Positions 14,139-22,597 are shown, numbered from the stretch's first letter. The stretch: 23,460 bases of DNA from an uncultured Flavobacteriales bacterium (GCA_938023515.1 CALJDR010000038.1:1-23460), one strand, 5' to 3'. The notes: generated by a model not told the origin, from the letters alone. Translations and numbers: made by a program.

Positions 14139-15002
14139 TTAAAAACGACGGACCTTTATGTCCTTTTTGTCGATGTACTTAGGGTATTTGAAAGATGGCA
14201 TTGCCAAGGCCATTCCGGCATGGACCGTACCGTCTATGCCCAGCAGTTTAGCCACCTGTTCCTTTTTGTCCCGCTGGATAGCGGCGCAGACGAATCCCGT
14301 ATAGAATTGCGCTACACCGAGGCTTTCGGCCATCAGCGAACCGTTCTGGTAGGCCAGGTTGGCGTCCTGGTTCCCGAACTGGTTGGTTTTCGGGGTATGG
14401 ATGAGGATCAGGGCGGTAGCCTTGCGCAGGATCAAGTCGTTCCCCCGGTTGAATTCCTTGACCAGGCGGTGGAAGCGCGGGAGGGCCTTATAGGCGTCCG
14501 GTTTGAACCGCTTCAGGAACGGTTTGAGGATAGGGTTTTTCAGCGTTTTGACGATCGAGGCGAACCCGTCGATGGTCAGGGCCGATATCCGGTGCAGTAT
14601 TTCCGGGTCGGTCACCAGGGTGAATTCGACTTCCTGCCGGTTGCTGGCTGTTGGGGCGCGGTGTGCGGCTTCGAGTATTTCGTCCAGTATAGCTTCCGGA
14701 ACAGGTTTGTCCGAAAAGGCCCGGTTGGAGCGGCGTGCCTTGCACAGCAGCATCATCTGCTCCGGCGTAGGCAATTCCTTGCGGTCGATCTTATGCACTT
14801 TTTCAGCCGGGAAGGTAGAGTGTTCCACCGAATCGGTGGGGCATACCGCTACGCAATGTCCGCAGAGGATGCAGTTTTTGATCTGGTGGACGGATACTTT
14901 TGCTTTGGGTTCCCTCTGGAAGAAAATGACCGAGGGACACACCCGGACGCACCTGCCGCATTTTATGCAGGTAGACTGATCGATAGCTATTGTGAAATCC
15001 AT
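14139..15002 (-). CDS. Ferredoxin-nitroreductase fusion (4Fe-4S nitroreductase family)
   Basis: 287 residues. The N-terminus carries two complete 4Fe-4S motifs of CxxCxxCxxxCP type (Cys12/15/18/22 and Cys44/47/50/54). From about residue 88 a nitroreductase-like FMN domain follows, starting ARRSNRAFSDKPVP with the FMN-phosphate arginines, then AAHRAPTASNRQ and a C-terminal LGIDGTVHAGMALAMP. This fusion is frequent in anaerobic gut bacteria. It probably passes electrons from a low-potential donor through the clusters to FMN; the substrate is unknown. There is no signal peptide. The gene is monocistronic, with its own promoter (15036-15065) and a terminator. Confidence 0.92.
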   Translation of the reverse strand: MDFTIAIDQSTCIKCGRCVRVCPSVIFFQREPKAKVSVHQIKNCILCGHCVAVCPTDSVEHSTFPAEKVHKIDRKELPTPEQMMLLCKARRSNRAFSDKPVPEAILDEILEAAHRAPTASNRQEVEFTLVTDPEILHRISALTIDGFASIVKTLKNPILKPFLKRFKPDAYKALPRFHRLVKEFNRGNDLILRKATALILIHTPKTNQFGNQDANLAYQNGSLMAESLGVAQFYTGFVCAAIQRDKKEQVAKLLGIDGTVHAGMALAMPSFKYPKYIDKKDIKVRRF

Positions 15003-15035
15003 GGTTATTCAGGTTTGAGTTGATTTTTTCGGGGG

Positions 15036-15065
15036 CAAATATAGCCAATAAAAAGAAACGGCAAA
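15036..15065 (-). promoter_or_regulatory. Promoter of the ferredoxin-nitroreductase gene
   Basis: Minus strand: TTTG (15065-15062), an 18-nt spacer, TATATTTG (15043-15036), a full match to TAnnTTTG. The start is expected near 15029, about 27 nt before ATG 15002. Confidence 0.75.
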
Positions 15066-15112
15066 TTCCGATAACTTTTCCGACAGGAATATTCCCATCG
15101 GGGAAGTCCATG

Positions 15113-15137
15113 AAAAACCCTCCGGGACAGCCCTGGA
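15113..15137 (-). terminator. Possible terminator of the MATE operon
   Basis: On the minus strand a TCC-A-GGG / CCCGGA stem (15137-15131 with 15126-15121, one bulged A) with loop CTGT is followed by GGGTTTTT. The stem is short (6 bp), so confidence is moderate. It lies 39 nt after the stop of the small acidic protein. Confidence 0.5.
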
Positions 15138-15175
15138 ACGGAATAAAATCGGAAAAATTTCAGGTGTGACGGGCG

Positions 15176-15409
15176 TCAGAGGCTTTTTTCTATACGCTCC
15201 ACCTCCCGGTCGTAGAATTCGGAAGCGGCCACGAAAAGGCGTTCAGCCTCTTCAGCCAGTTCGGCCGGGTCTTCCTCGCTCACATCGTCGAGCCATTCCA
15301 CGTCTTCGTTGGTCAGGTCGATGATGAATCGCGGGTACTGTGTATGGATGACGAAGATCGAATCGTCGTAATCGGTGTTGTCCCCCAGGAGGAATTCCGG
15401 TAAGTTCAT
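15176..15409 (-). CDS. Small acidic protein coupled to the MATE transporter
   Basis: 77 residues and strongly acidic, e.g. DDVSEEDPAELAEEAERLF at about 41-59. An N-terminal beta-rich part (SIFVIHTQYPRFIIDL, about 17-32) is followed by a helical C-terminal half. No signal, membrane segment or known motif is seen. Its ATG (15409-15407) overlaps the TGA of the MATE gene (15408-15406) as ATGA, so translation is probably coupled. I do not recognise a named family. Size, charge and position suggest a soluble accessory protein. Confidence 0.8.
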   Translation of the reverse strand: MNLPEFLLGDNTDYDDSIFVIHTQYPRFIIDLTNEDVEWLDDVSEEDPAELAEEAERLFVAASEFYDREVERIEKSL

Positions 15410-16770
15410 GCTTTCAATTTTTTGATTTGATTCCAGAGCCTAAAGGTAAGCATTATCGCGCAAAATACCAAGCCCACAGCGATGCCGATCCAAATTCCGG
15501 TGGTTTTCATCCCGAAATGGACAGACAGCAGGATGGCCAGCGGGAAAGCGACTACCCAATAGCCTACGGCGGTGATCACCGTGGGTATCTTCACGTCGCA
15601 CATTCCGCGCAGGGCGCCCTGACAAACCACTTGCAAGCCGTCGAACACCTGGAATACCGCCGCTATGATGAACAGCGGGGCAGCAATGGATATCAGCTCC
15701 TGAGAATCGATGAAAAAGCGCGGGATAGCCTCCCGGAAAGCGATGTATCCTCCGGCAAATATAGCCATGAGCAGCAGGACGCTTACCGTCAGGCTCGAAG
15801 CCGCCAGGCGCAGGTTCGTCAGGTCTTTTTTACCCAAGTAATAGCTCACCCGGATCGTAGCCGCTACGGCCAGTCCCGACACGAAAGTGTAAGTGAACCC
15901 GGTCATTTGTCCGACGATCTGGTGTGCGGCCAGCGAGGCTTCACCAAAGCGCCCGGCCAGGATGGCACAGGTACTGAACAAGCCCACCTCGAACAACATC
16001 TGCAGTCCGGTAGGCACGCCGATCGATAATATTTTTTTGATCATCCGGGCCTTGATGTCCCGGAACATGTTCATCCACACGTACGGGCGGAAGGCGGGAC
16101 GGAAATGCAGCACGGCGATGACGATGAATATCAGGCAGACACGGGAAATGAACGTCCCCCAAGCGGCCCCTTCGAGTCCCAGGCGCGGGGCGCCCCAGTT
16201 CCCGTAGATGAACGCGTAGTTGCCTGCCACATTTATCCCATTGGCCAGGATCAGCGCCAGCATCCCCGGCCAGGTGTTGGACATGCCGTCGGCCAACTGC
16301 TTGTAGCTTTGGAATATCATCACCGGAATGAGGGAGAAGCCCACGATGCGCAGGTAGGGCACGGCCAATCGGCCCACCGCTTCGGTCTGTCCCAGGGCAG
16401 GGTGTTGCAGGATGGGGGCGATGAAATAGATGAGCAGGGCGAAGGCGATCCCGACGATCAGGTTCATCACGAACCCGTTGCGCAGGATATTGCGGATCTC
16501 TCCCCGGTCGTTCGCGGCATGGGAATACGATACGAGCGGGGTCATACCGCACGATATACCGGTACCCATCAGCAGCACCAGGATGAAGACGGCGTTGGCC
16601 GCCGCACCGGCTGCCAGGGCGGTCTGACCTTCGGCCCCTCCGATGCGGGCCACCATGTAATTGTCCACCAGGCCTACGAATACATTGGCGGCCTGTCCGA
16701 ACATCACCGGTGCGGCCAGGCGGATGTTCGGGCGGAACTGTTTTGCGTATTCTGCGAGGTATGCTCCCAT
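15406..16770 (-). CDS. MATE family multidrug/cation exporter
   Basis: 454 residues with about 12 hydrophobic segments in two repeated halves. The MATE start is recognisable: LAAPVMFGQAANVFVGLVDN (about residues 18-37), MVARIGG, and the second-half counterpart SIGVPTGLQMLFEVGLFS plus ASLAAHQIVGQMTGF. MATE proteins sit in the inner membrane and export drugs or metabolites in exchange for Na+ or H+; the substrate is not predictable here. The gene is read from ATG 16770 behind a promoter (16813-16841). The leader contains a small AGGAAG/CTTCCT hairpin. It overlaps the downstream acidic-protein gene by 4 nt. Confidence 0.95.
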   Translation of the reverse strand: MGAYLAEYAKQFRPNIRLAAPVMFGQAANVFVGLVDNYMVARIGGAEGQTALAAGAAANAVFILVLLMGTGISCGMTPLVSYSHAANDRGEIRNILRNGFVMNLIVGIAFALLIYFIAPILQHPALGQTEAVGRLAVPYLRIVGFSLIPVMIFQSYKQLADGMSNTWPGMLALILANGINVAGNYAFIYGNWGAPRLGLEGAAWGTFISRVCLIFIVIAVLHFRPAFRPYVWMNMFRDIKARMIKKILSIGVPTGLQMLFEVGLFSTCAILAGRFGEASLAAHQIVGQMTGFTYTFVSGLAVAATIRVSYYLGKKDLTNLRLAASSLTVSVLLLMAIFAGGYIAFREAIPRFFIDSQELISIAAPLFIIAAVFQVFDGLQVVCQGALRGMCDVKIPTVITAVGYWVVAFPLAILLSVHFGMKTTGIWIGIAVGLVFCAIMLTFRLWNQIKKLKA

Positions 16771-16812
16771 AATTTTTTCGGTCTTTTAACTTCCTCTTTT
16801 TAGGAAGGGGTG

Positions 16813-16841
16813 CAAAGGTACACAATAACCCCGAGGGCAAA
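16813..16841 (-). promoter_or_regulatory. Promoter of the MATE operon
   Basis: Minus strand: TTTG (16841-16838, within a TTTTTTG run), a 17-nt spacer, TACCTTTG (16820-16813), a full match to TAnnTTTG. Predicted start near 16806, 36 nt before ATG 16770. Confidence 0.68.
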
Positions 16842-16937
16842 AAATAGTTCCGGGTTAATAATTTTGGGCATTTTTTTAAGAAAACGGCAGGGGTTTGCCG
16901 GAAATGTGTAAATTTACTTTCTGTAATAACCCTAACT

Positions 16938-18029
16938 ATGGATATGCTGAAGGATAAGTTCGTCAAACGGGTGTTCTTCCTGATCGCCCTGGCTCTGCTG
17001 ATAGGATTCCTGTGGGCTGTGCGCTCCCTCTTCCTGTACATAGCCATCGCCTCGGTGTTCTCGCTGATGGCGGCTCCTGCAGTCGATTTTCTGGAGCGGC
17101 TCCATATCGGGCGTTTCCGGATCCCGAACGTGCTGGCGGTGCTGGCTGTGATGGTGCTGATGGTGGCCCTGTTCGTGGGTGCGCTCAGCCTGATCGTGCC
17201 GCTGGTGTCGGCACAGGCCGAGAACCTGTCCCTGTTCGATGCGACCAAAGCGAAAGAGAATGTGATGCTCATCTACCACAATGTGGTTAATATGTTGATG
17301 CAGTACGGCATTATCGGTTCCGTTCCGGAACTGACCACCGATTACATCAGCAATATAGACTTTTCCTTCATTTCGGACTTCCTGAATTCGGTGGTCTCTT
17401 CCATCGGTTCCCTGTTCACCCTGATATTTGCGGTGGTGTTCTTTATGTTCTTTTTCCTTAAAGAACGCAACCGGGTGTCTTCGTTCATCCTGTCCGTAGT
17501 GCCGGACGGCGTGCAGGCCAATGTGTCCGATATGATGGAAAAGACCCAGAGCCTGCTTTCCCGCTATATATTGGGGCTGTTCGTGCAGCAGACTTCCATA
17601 TTTTTGCTCACGCTGGTGCTGCTATTGTGCTTTGGGATACACAATCCGGTGATCATTGCCTTTTTCGTGGCCCTGCTCAATATCGTACCGTACCTCGGCC
17701 CGCTGATGGGGGGTACGCTGCTGGTATCCCTGTCGATGCTCAGCAACCTGGCCATGCCCGTGGGGGAACTGATCCCCACCACGCTGTGGATACTGGCAGG
17801 ATTTATCGGCATTCAACTGTTCGACAATTTCGTCACCCAACCGTTCGTCTATTCCGCTTCGGTCAAGGCGCACCCGCTGGAAATATTTACCGTCACCCTG
17901 ATCGGCGGCACGCTGTTCGGCATCGTCGGCATGATTATCGCGGTGCCGTCCTATACCATCCTGCGGATCATCGCCAAGGAATTTTTCTGGGATTCCAAGA
18001 TCGTGAGGGTGCTTACCCGCAATATTTAG
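16938..18029 (+). CDS. AI-2E/PerM family membrane transporter
   Basis: 363 residues with the AI-2E (DUF20/PerM) layout. Two N-terminal transmembrane helices (about residues 9-40) and a third near 56-78 come before a hydrophilic stretch (about 80-145). A cluster of C-terminal helices holds the family core NIVPYLGPLMGGTLL (about 253-267) and the ending LIGGTLFGIVGMIIAVPSY. The family name comes from TqsA, an AI-2 exporter, but many members are linked to Na+/H+ exchange or are uncharacterised, so no substrate is assigned. The gene is divergent from MATE with 167 nt between the starts. A TTACTTTC box at 16914-16921 may be its -7 element, but it is imperfect. Confidence 0.92.
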   Translation: MDMLKDKFVKRVFFLIALALLIGFLWAVRSLFLYIAIASVFSLMAAPAVDFLERLHIGRFRIPNVLAVLAVMVLMVALFVGALSLIVPLVSAQAENLSLFDATKAKENVMLIYHNVVNMLMQYGIIGSVPELTTDYISNIDFSFISDFLNSVVSSIGSLFTLIFAVVFFMFFFLKERNRVSSFILSVVPDGVQANVSDMMEKTQSLLSRYILGLFVQQTSIFLLTLVLLLCFGIHNPVIIAFFVALLNIVPYLGPLMGGTLLVSLSMLSNLAMPVGELIPTTLWILAGFIGIQLFDNFVTQPFVYSASVKAHPLEIFTVTLIGGTLFGIVGMIIAVPSYTILRIIAKEFFWDSKIVRVLTRNI

Positions 18030-18043
18030 ACGGGGAAATTCAC

Positions 18044-18051
18044 TACCTTTG
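18044..18051 (+). promoter_or_regulatory. -7 box of the obgE promoter
   Basis: TACCTTTG matches TAnnTTTG exactly, 14 nt after the AI-2E stop and 39 nt before the obgE ATG. A clear -33 TTTG is not seen (a TTTA lies 15 nt upstream). Confidence 0.55.
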
Positions 18052-18090
18052 CGCGAACCGGTTTTACGGATATAAAAAAAGGATACAACG

Positions 18091-19182
18091 ATGGCAGAGA
18101 ACAATTTCGTAGATTACGTCAAGATACACCTGACCTCCGGCAACGGGGGCGCCGGCTCGGCACACCTGCGCCGGGAAAAATACATACCCAAAGGAGGCCC
18201 GGACGGCGGCGACGGCGGCCGGGGCGGTCATGTGATCGTCGAGGGCAACTCCCACCTGTGGACACTTCAGCATTTGCGCTTCCAGCGACATGTCAAGGCC
18301 GGGCACGGCGAAAACGGCCACCGCAGCCGCTCTTTCGGGGCGGACGGCCGCGATGAGATCATCCAGGTGCCTATCGGGACGGTCATCCGCGATGCGGAAA
18401 CCAAGGAACTGATCGGCGAGATACTTGAGGACGGACAGCGCATCGTCGTCAAGAAAGGCGGCCGCGGCGGGCTGGGCAACTGGCATTTCCGCTCGTCCAC
18501 CAACCAGACTCCCCGTTATGCCCAGCCCGGTACGCCCGGACAGGAAGGGTGGGTCGTGATGGAACTGAAAGTACTGGCCGACGTGGGCCTGGTCGGTTTC
18601 CCGAACGCCGGAAAATCTACCCTGCTGGCGGCCCTGACAGCAGCCAAGCCGGAAATAGGCGATTACCCGTTTACCACCCTGACCCCCAACCTGGGTATCG
18701 TGTCCTACCGGGACGGACTCAGTTTCGTGATGGCCGATATTCCGGGCATTATCGAAGGGGCGGCCGAGGGAAAAGGATTGGGGCATCGCTTCTTGCGTCA
18801 TATCGAGCGCAATTCGACGCTCCTGTTCATGATCCCGGCCGACAGCGAGGACGTGCTGAAAGAATATGGTATCCTGCTGAATGAACTGGAAAAATACAAT
18901 CCCGAGTTGCTGGATAAATCCCGCGTGCTGGCCATCAGCAAAAGCGATATCCTGGACGGGCAGGGGATGGAGAAGATCGAGGCCGTGCTTCCCCGGGACG
19001 TGCCGCACGTGTTCATTTCCGCCGTGACGGGTATGGGGCTCGTATGGCTGAAAGACCTGTTGTGGGAGGCCGTCAACGCCCAGCGGGTACTCAAGGAAAA
19101 CAAGAGTTTCGAGGAGGAGATCGCTCCGGGAGAGACGCTGTCCCCCGGCCAGGACAACCCCCTGCTCGGCAGCGCCGAATAG
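18091..19182 (+). CDS. obgE: Obg family GTPase
   Basis: 363 residues. The glycine-rich OBG domain (residues 1-160) contains KYIPKGGPDGGDGGRGG (30-46). The GTPase domain has P-loop GFPNAGKST (169-177), switch I YPFTTLTPN (192-200), G3 DIPG (216-219), G4 SKSD (283-286) and G5 ISA (309-311). The usual G4 NKxD is SKSD here; Ser/Thr at this place is seen in some Obg proteins. Obg binds the 50S subunit, acts in late ribosome assembly and senses the guanine nucleotide pool. It has a short C-terminal tail and no TGS domain. It begins the plus-strand run to hflX. The next gene follows after 29 nt. Confidence 0.97.
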   Translation: MAENNFVDYVKIHLTSGNGGAGSAHLRREKYIPKGGPDGGDGGRGGHVIVEGNSHLWTLQHLRFQRHVKAGHGENGHRSRSFGADGRDEIIQVPIGTVIRDAETKELIGEILEDGQRIVVKKGGRGGLGNWHFRSSTNQTPRYAQPGTPGQEGWVVMELKVLADVGLVGFPNAGKSTLLAALTAAKPEIGDYPFTTLTPNLGIVSYRDGLSFVMADIPGIIEGAAEGKGLGHRFLRHIERNSTLLFMIPADSEDVLKEYGILLNELEKYNPELLDKSRVLAISKSDILDGQGMEKIEAVLPRDVPHVFISAVTGMGLVWLKDLLWEAVNAQRVLKENKSFEEEIAPGETLSPGQDNPLLGSAE

Positions 19183-19211
19183 CTTTCCGAAAAAAGTAGC
19201 CTCTTAAGAAT

Positions 19212-20294
19212 ATGGAACCGAACGAAAACAAGATCAACCGCACCCGCTCGCTGGTCAACTGGGCGGTGGCGATCGTACTGGCCCTTTTCCTGATCCTATT
19301 GTCTTATTCCGTGCTGTACGATCTCGGATCGTCCGTGCGTCCGCCCGAATACGATACTTTTACCGACCGGCAGGAGGTTGGCCGGCTGAACGCCCGGGAA
19401 GATTCCCTGTCGCTGGTGTCCGATTCGCTCCGTTCGCGGATGGCTTATGCGGAAAAAGAGATCGGGGTATCCCAGGAGGATTACGAGCGGGAAAAAGAAT
19501 CGTTCGACAACTGGATCACCACGCGCCGCACTCTGGGCAAGGAGGACAACGACCGGCAGGTACTCTCCCGTACAGCGGCTATCGACGGTATCCTGTCCGA
19601 GATAAAGACGAAGAAAACGGCGCTACGGGCTTTGGAAAACTCCTTCGATTCGGTGCTGCAAGCCCGGCAGGACATCGCCTCCCTCCAAGCAGAGCAAGAC
19701 CGCCTGGCCCGGGAAAGGTACGAGTCCGCTTATACCTCCTACCAGCTCAAGATATTCGGCATCCGGCTGCTTTTCGCGTTGCCGGTGCTGCTGCTCGGGG
19801 TATGGTTTTTCATCCGCTTCCGCCACAGCAAATACAAAGCCCTTTTCCTGGGCTTCTCCCTGTATTCGCTGTATGTGTTCTTCTTTGCCTTGGTGCCGTA
19901 TCTGCCCAGTTTCGGGGGATATGTCCGCTACGGGGTCGGGGTGGTGCTGACGCTGGCCTTGGGGTATTATGCCATCAAATACATCAACTCCTATGTCGAG
20001 CGCAAGCGGGCGGAGCTGAAACAAAAAGCCGCCGAAAGGCAGAGCCGTATCCGTGGGGAAGTAGCCCAGCGCGCCTTCGACGCCCATGTGTGCCCGTCGT
20101 GCGGCCGCGATTTCTACGTCAAACCGTGGGAATACCGGGAAGGCGGCCCGAAAGTGTACGAACATTGCCCGTATTGCGGGATGGAACTCTATATCAAGTG
20201 CTGGAACTGCGGCGAGGAAAACTTTGCCCATTTCCCGTATTGCCACACCTGCGGGGTGGAACTCAAGCATGAAAAAAAGGAGGAGGAAAAATGA
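19212..20294 (+). CDS. Membrane protein with coiled coil and C-terminal double zinc ribbon
   Basis: 360 residues; I do not recognise a characterised family. TM1 (about 14-35) is followed by a charged, coiled-coil-like region (about 55-175). Three more hydrophobic helices follow (about 183-201, 209-230, 237-256), then a basic linker (262-285). The tail has four CxxC pairs: Cys294/297, 319/322, 330/333 and 344/347, a double zinc ribbon. The positive-inside rule puts the coiled coil in the periplasm and the zinc ribbons in the cytoplasm. It follows obgE by 29 nt and overlaps ung by 4 nt (ATGA). A role at the membrane binding nucleic acid or protein through the ribbons is possible, but that is inference. 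Confidence 0.85.
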   Translation: MEPNENKINRTRSLVNWAVAIVLALFLILLSYSVLYDLGSSVRPPEYDTFTDRQEVGRLNAREDSLSLVSDSLRSRMAYAEKEIGVSQEDYEREKESFDNWITTRRTLGKEDNDRQVLSRTAAIDGILSEIKTKKTALRALENSFDSVLQARQDIASLQAEQDRLARERYESAYTSYQLKIFGIRLLFALPVLLLGVWFFIRFRHSKYKALFLGFSLYSLYVFFFALVPYLPSFGGYVRYGVGVVLTLALGYYAIKYINSYVERKRAELKQKAAERQSRIRGEVAQRAFDAHVCPSCGRDFYVKPWEYREGGPKVYEHCPYCGMELYIKCWNCGEENFAHFPYCHTCGVELKHEKKEEEK

Positions 20295-20956
20295 ACGTAA
20301 GGATATCGCCGGATTGGCAGGGGCTATTGCAAAAAGAATTCGATTCGGATTATTTTGTCCGCTTGACGGATTTTGTCCGGGATGAATATAAAACCGCCCG
20401 GGTATACCCTCCGGCCGGAAAGATCTTCTCGGCTTTCGATACGTGCCCGCTGGACCAACTCAAAGTGGTCATCATCGGACAGGACCCGTACCATGGTTAC
20501 GGTCAGGCGCACGGGTTGTGCTTTTCGGTGAACGACGGCGTTCCTTTCCCGCCGTCCCTCCAGAATATCTTTAAGGAGATACAGAGCGAGACCGGTGCCC
20601 CCGTTCCGGCATCCGGCTGCCTCAACCGGTGGGCCCAGCAAGGGGTGTTGCTGCTCAACGCCACCCTCACCGTCCGGGAAGCCTTGCCTGGTTCCCACCA
20701 GGGACGCGGCTGGGAGCAGTTTACCGACAATGTCATCCGCGCCGTGTCGGACGAAAAAGAAAACATCGTATTTTTGCTGTGGGGAGCCTATGCGCGCAGC
20801 AAGGCCCGCCTGATAGACCAGACCAAGCATTTGGTGCTCGAAGCGGCCCATCCCAGCCCCCTGAGCGCCAACCGCGGCGGATGGTTCGGCTGCGGCCATT
20901 TCAAGGCGGCCAACGACTACCTTGCCTCCAAGGGCAAGGAGCCGGTAAAATGGTAA
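20291..20956 (+). CDS. ung: Uracil-DNA glycosylase (family 1)
   Basis: 221 residues, normal for UDG. The water-activating loop is GQDPYH (residues 63-68, Asp65), the uracil pocket has FSV (78-80), and the DNA-intercalation loop is HPSPLSANRGG (187-197, His187). It removes uracil from DNA and starts base excision repair. The ATG overlaps the stop of the zinc-ribbon gene, and an AGGAGG lies 4 nt before it, inside the lysine/glutamate-rich end of that gene. Confidence 0.98.
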   Translation: MNVRISPDWQGLLQKEFDSDYFVRLTDFVRDEYKTARVYPPAGKIFSAFDTCPLDQLKVVIIGQDPYHGYGQAHGLCFSVNDGVPFPPSLQNIFKEIQSETGAPVPASGCLNRWAQQGVLLLNATLTVREALPGSHQGRGWEQFTDNVIRAVSDEKENIVFLLWGAYARSKARLIDQTKHLVLEAAHPSPLSANRGGWFGCGHFKAANDYLASKGKEPVKW

Positions 20957-20970
20957 ACACAACGAATAAC

Positions 20971-22038
20971 ATGCCAGCAAATACATTCGGCGAACACCTT
21001 CGCCTCACTACTTTCGGGGAATCGCACGGCGAGGCCATCGGGGGCGTCCTGGACGGGGTGCCTGCGGGAGTGCCTATCGACCTGAAGGCCGTACAGCATG
21101 CGCTGGACCGCCGCCGTCCCGGGCAGTCCGCCGTTTCCACCCCGCGCAAGGAGAGCGATACGGTACGCATCCTTTCCGGCCTTTTCGAAGGGCGGACCAC
21201 CGGAGTACCTATCGGTTTTGTCATTCCCAACGAGAACCAGTATTCGGCCGATTACTCGGCGATGAAAGACAAATTCCGCCCCTCCCATGCCGATTATACG
21301 TATTTCAAGAAATACGGCCTGCGCGATCACCGCGGCGGCGGCCGTTCTTCGGCCCGGGAGACGGCGGCCCGTGTAGCCGGGGGCGCCCTGGCGGCGCAAA
21401 TGCTTCCCTTCGGCGTAAAGATCACGGCCTATGTCTCCGCTGTAGGGGGCATTACCCTGTGGGACGACTATACGAAATACGACCTTTCGCAAATAGACAG
21501 CAACATAGTCCGCTGTCCCGATCCGGCCAAAGCCGCCGAAATGGAGGCTTTGATCCGCGAAGTGCGCTCGCGGGGCGATAGCGTAGGGGGTGTAGTGACC
21601 TGCGTGGCCAGCGGAGTGCCAGCCGGCTGGGGCGAGCCGATATTCGACCGGATGGAAGCCCGTCTGGCTGCCGCCTGTCTGAGCATCCCGGCCTCCAAAG
21701 GTTTCGAAATAGGGAGCGGTTTCGCCGGTTCCGCCATGCGGGGTTCGGAGCACAACGACTTGTTCGCCGAAGGTGGACGCACGCTCACCAACCGCTCGGG
21801 CGGGGTACAGGGAGGCATATCCAACGGAATGGATATCGTTTTCCGCGTGGCCTTCAAGCCTGTGGCGACTATCGTCTCCCCGCAGCAGACGATAGACACC
21901 GAGGGGCGTCCCGCGATCGTAGAAGGCCGCGGCCGCCATGATCCGTGCGTATTGCCCCGCGCCGTGCCGGTGGTAGAGGCTATGACAGCCCTTACGCTGG
22001 CCGATTTCTGCCTGCTGGCTCGTCTTTCCCGCATTTGA
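20971..22038 (+). CDS. aroC: Chorismate synthase
   Basis: 355 residues from ATG 20971. Signatures: TTFGESHGEAIG (residues 13-24), RRRPGQ (47-52) and HRGGGRSSARET (120-131), all for FMN and EPSP binding; later GGVQGGISNGMDI and the terminal RAVPVVEAMTAL. It removes phosphate from EPSP to give chorismate, the last step of the shikimate pathway. An in-frame ATG at 20950, overlapping the ung stop, would add seven residues (MVNTTNN); MPANTFGEHL is the normal family start, so 20971 is preferred. A much longer open frame upstream is ung read out of frame. It lies 14 nt after ung and 40 nt before apt. Confidence 0.97.
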   Translation: MPANTFGEHLRLTTFGESHGEAIGGVLDGVPAGVPIDLKAVQHALDRRRPGQSAVSTPRKESDTVRILSGLFEGRTTGVPIGFVIPNENQYSADYSAMKDKFRPSHADYTYFKKYGLRDHRGGGRSSARETAARVAGGALAAQMLPFGVKITAYVSAVGGITLWDDYTKYDLSQIDSNIVRCPDPAKAAEMEALIREVRSRGDSVGGVVTCVASGVPAGWGEPIFDRMEARLAAACLSIPASKGFEIGSGFAGSAMRGSEHNDLFAEGGRTLTNRSGGVQGGISNGMDIVFRVAFKPVATIVSPQQTIDTEGRPAIVEGRGRHDPCVLPRAVPVVEAMTALTLADFCLLARLSRI

Positions 22039-22078
22039 AATAAAAACGAAAAAAGGATTAAAACCAAGAAATAAGAAC

Positions 22079-22597
22079 ATGAAAATGGATTTGCGCAATT
22101 ATATCCGCAACATATACGATTTCCCGAAAAAGGGGGTTATCTTCCGCGACATCACCCCGCTGCTGCTCAGCCCGGAGGCGACCAACGAGGCCCTGGCACA
22201 ATTGTGCGGCCACGTCAAAGGTTTGGGTGTAACCAAAGTAGCTGCCGTGGAATCCCGCGGATTCTTTTTCGGGTCGCTCATCGCCCACCAGTTGGGTGTG
22301 GGGTATGTGCCGGTACGCAAAAAAGGAAAACTGCCTTTCGATACCCTGTCCGTGACCTACGATCTGGAATACGGCACCGACAGCCTGGAGATACACACCG
22401 ATGCCATACGGAAAGGGGATAAAGTCCTTATCCACGACGATGTGCTGGCGACGGGGGGTACGGCCGAAGCAGTGGTGAAGCTCATCGAGAAAGCCGGCGG
22501 GGAAGTAGTCCAGTTCTCTTTCCTGATGGAGCTCAAAGCCCTGAAAGGCATCGAAAAACTCCATGGGTACCCGGTAAGGTTCCTGATGGAGTTCTGA
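22079..22597 (+). CDS. apt: Adenine phosphoribosyltransferase
   Basis: 172 residues. The typical start is LRNYIRNIYDFPKKGVIFRDITPLL (residues 5-29, shown by its ends), then AAVESRGF (55-62). The PRPP-binding loop is VLIHDDVLATGGT (116-128). It converts adenine plus PRPP to AMP in purine salvage. ATG 22079 is used; an ATG two codons later is an equally possible start. It follows aroC by 40 nt. Downstream is a 150-nt gap with hairpins before hflX. Confidence 0.97.
   Translation: MKMDLRNYIRNIYDFPKKGVIFRDITPLLLSPEATNEALAQLCGHVKGLGVTKVAAVESRGFFFGSLIAHQLGVGYVPVRKKGKLPFDTLSVTYDLEYGTDSLEIHTDAIRKGDKVLIHDDVLATGGTAEAVVKLIEKAGGEVVQFSFLMELKALKGIEKLHGYPVRFLMEF

Noticed and set aside
16771..16937. A riboswitch in the MATE/AI-2E divergent gap
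   Set aside because: Only a 6-bp hairpin in the MATE leader is visible; the gap is too short and shows no known aptamer motif.
15941..17272. Long minus-strand open frame (about 440 codons) spanning the MATE start and the 5' part of the AI-2E gene
   Set aside because: It is out of frame with MATE and antisense to the AI-2E gene, its translation is rich in Arg/Pro/His with no family features, and both true genes are clear.
20629..20970. In-frame upstream extension of aroC through ung (would give 469 residues)
   Set aside because: The extension reads ung in another frame and looks random. Chorismate synthase normally begins at MxxNTFG, i.e. 20971.
20917..22098. Minus-strand open frame (about 390 codons) opposite aroC
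   Set aside because: Shadow of the aroC coding bias; no domains, no promoter.
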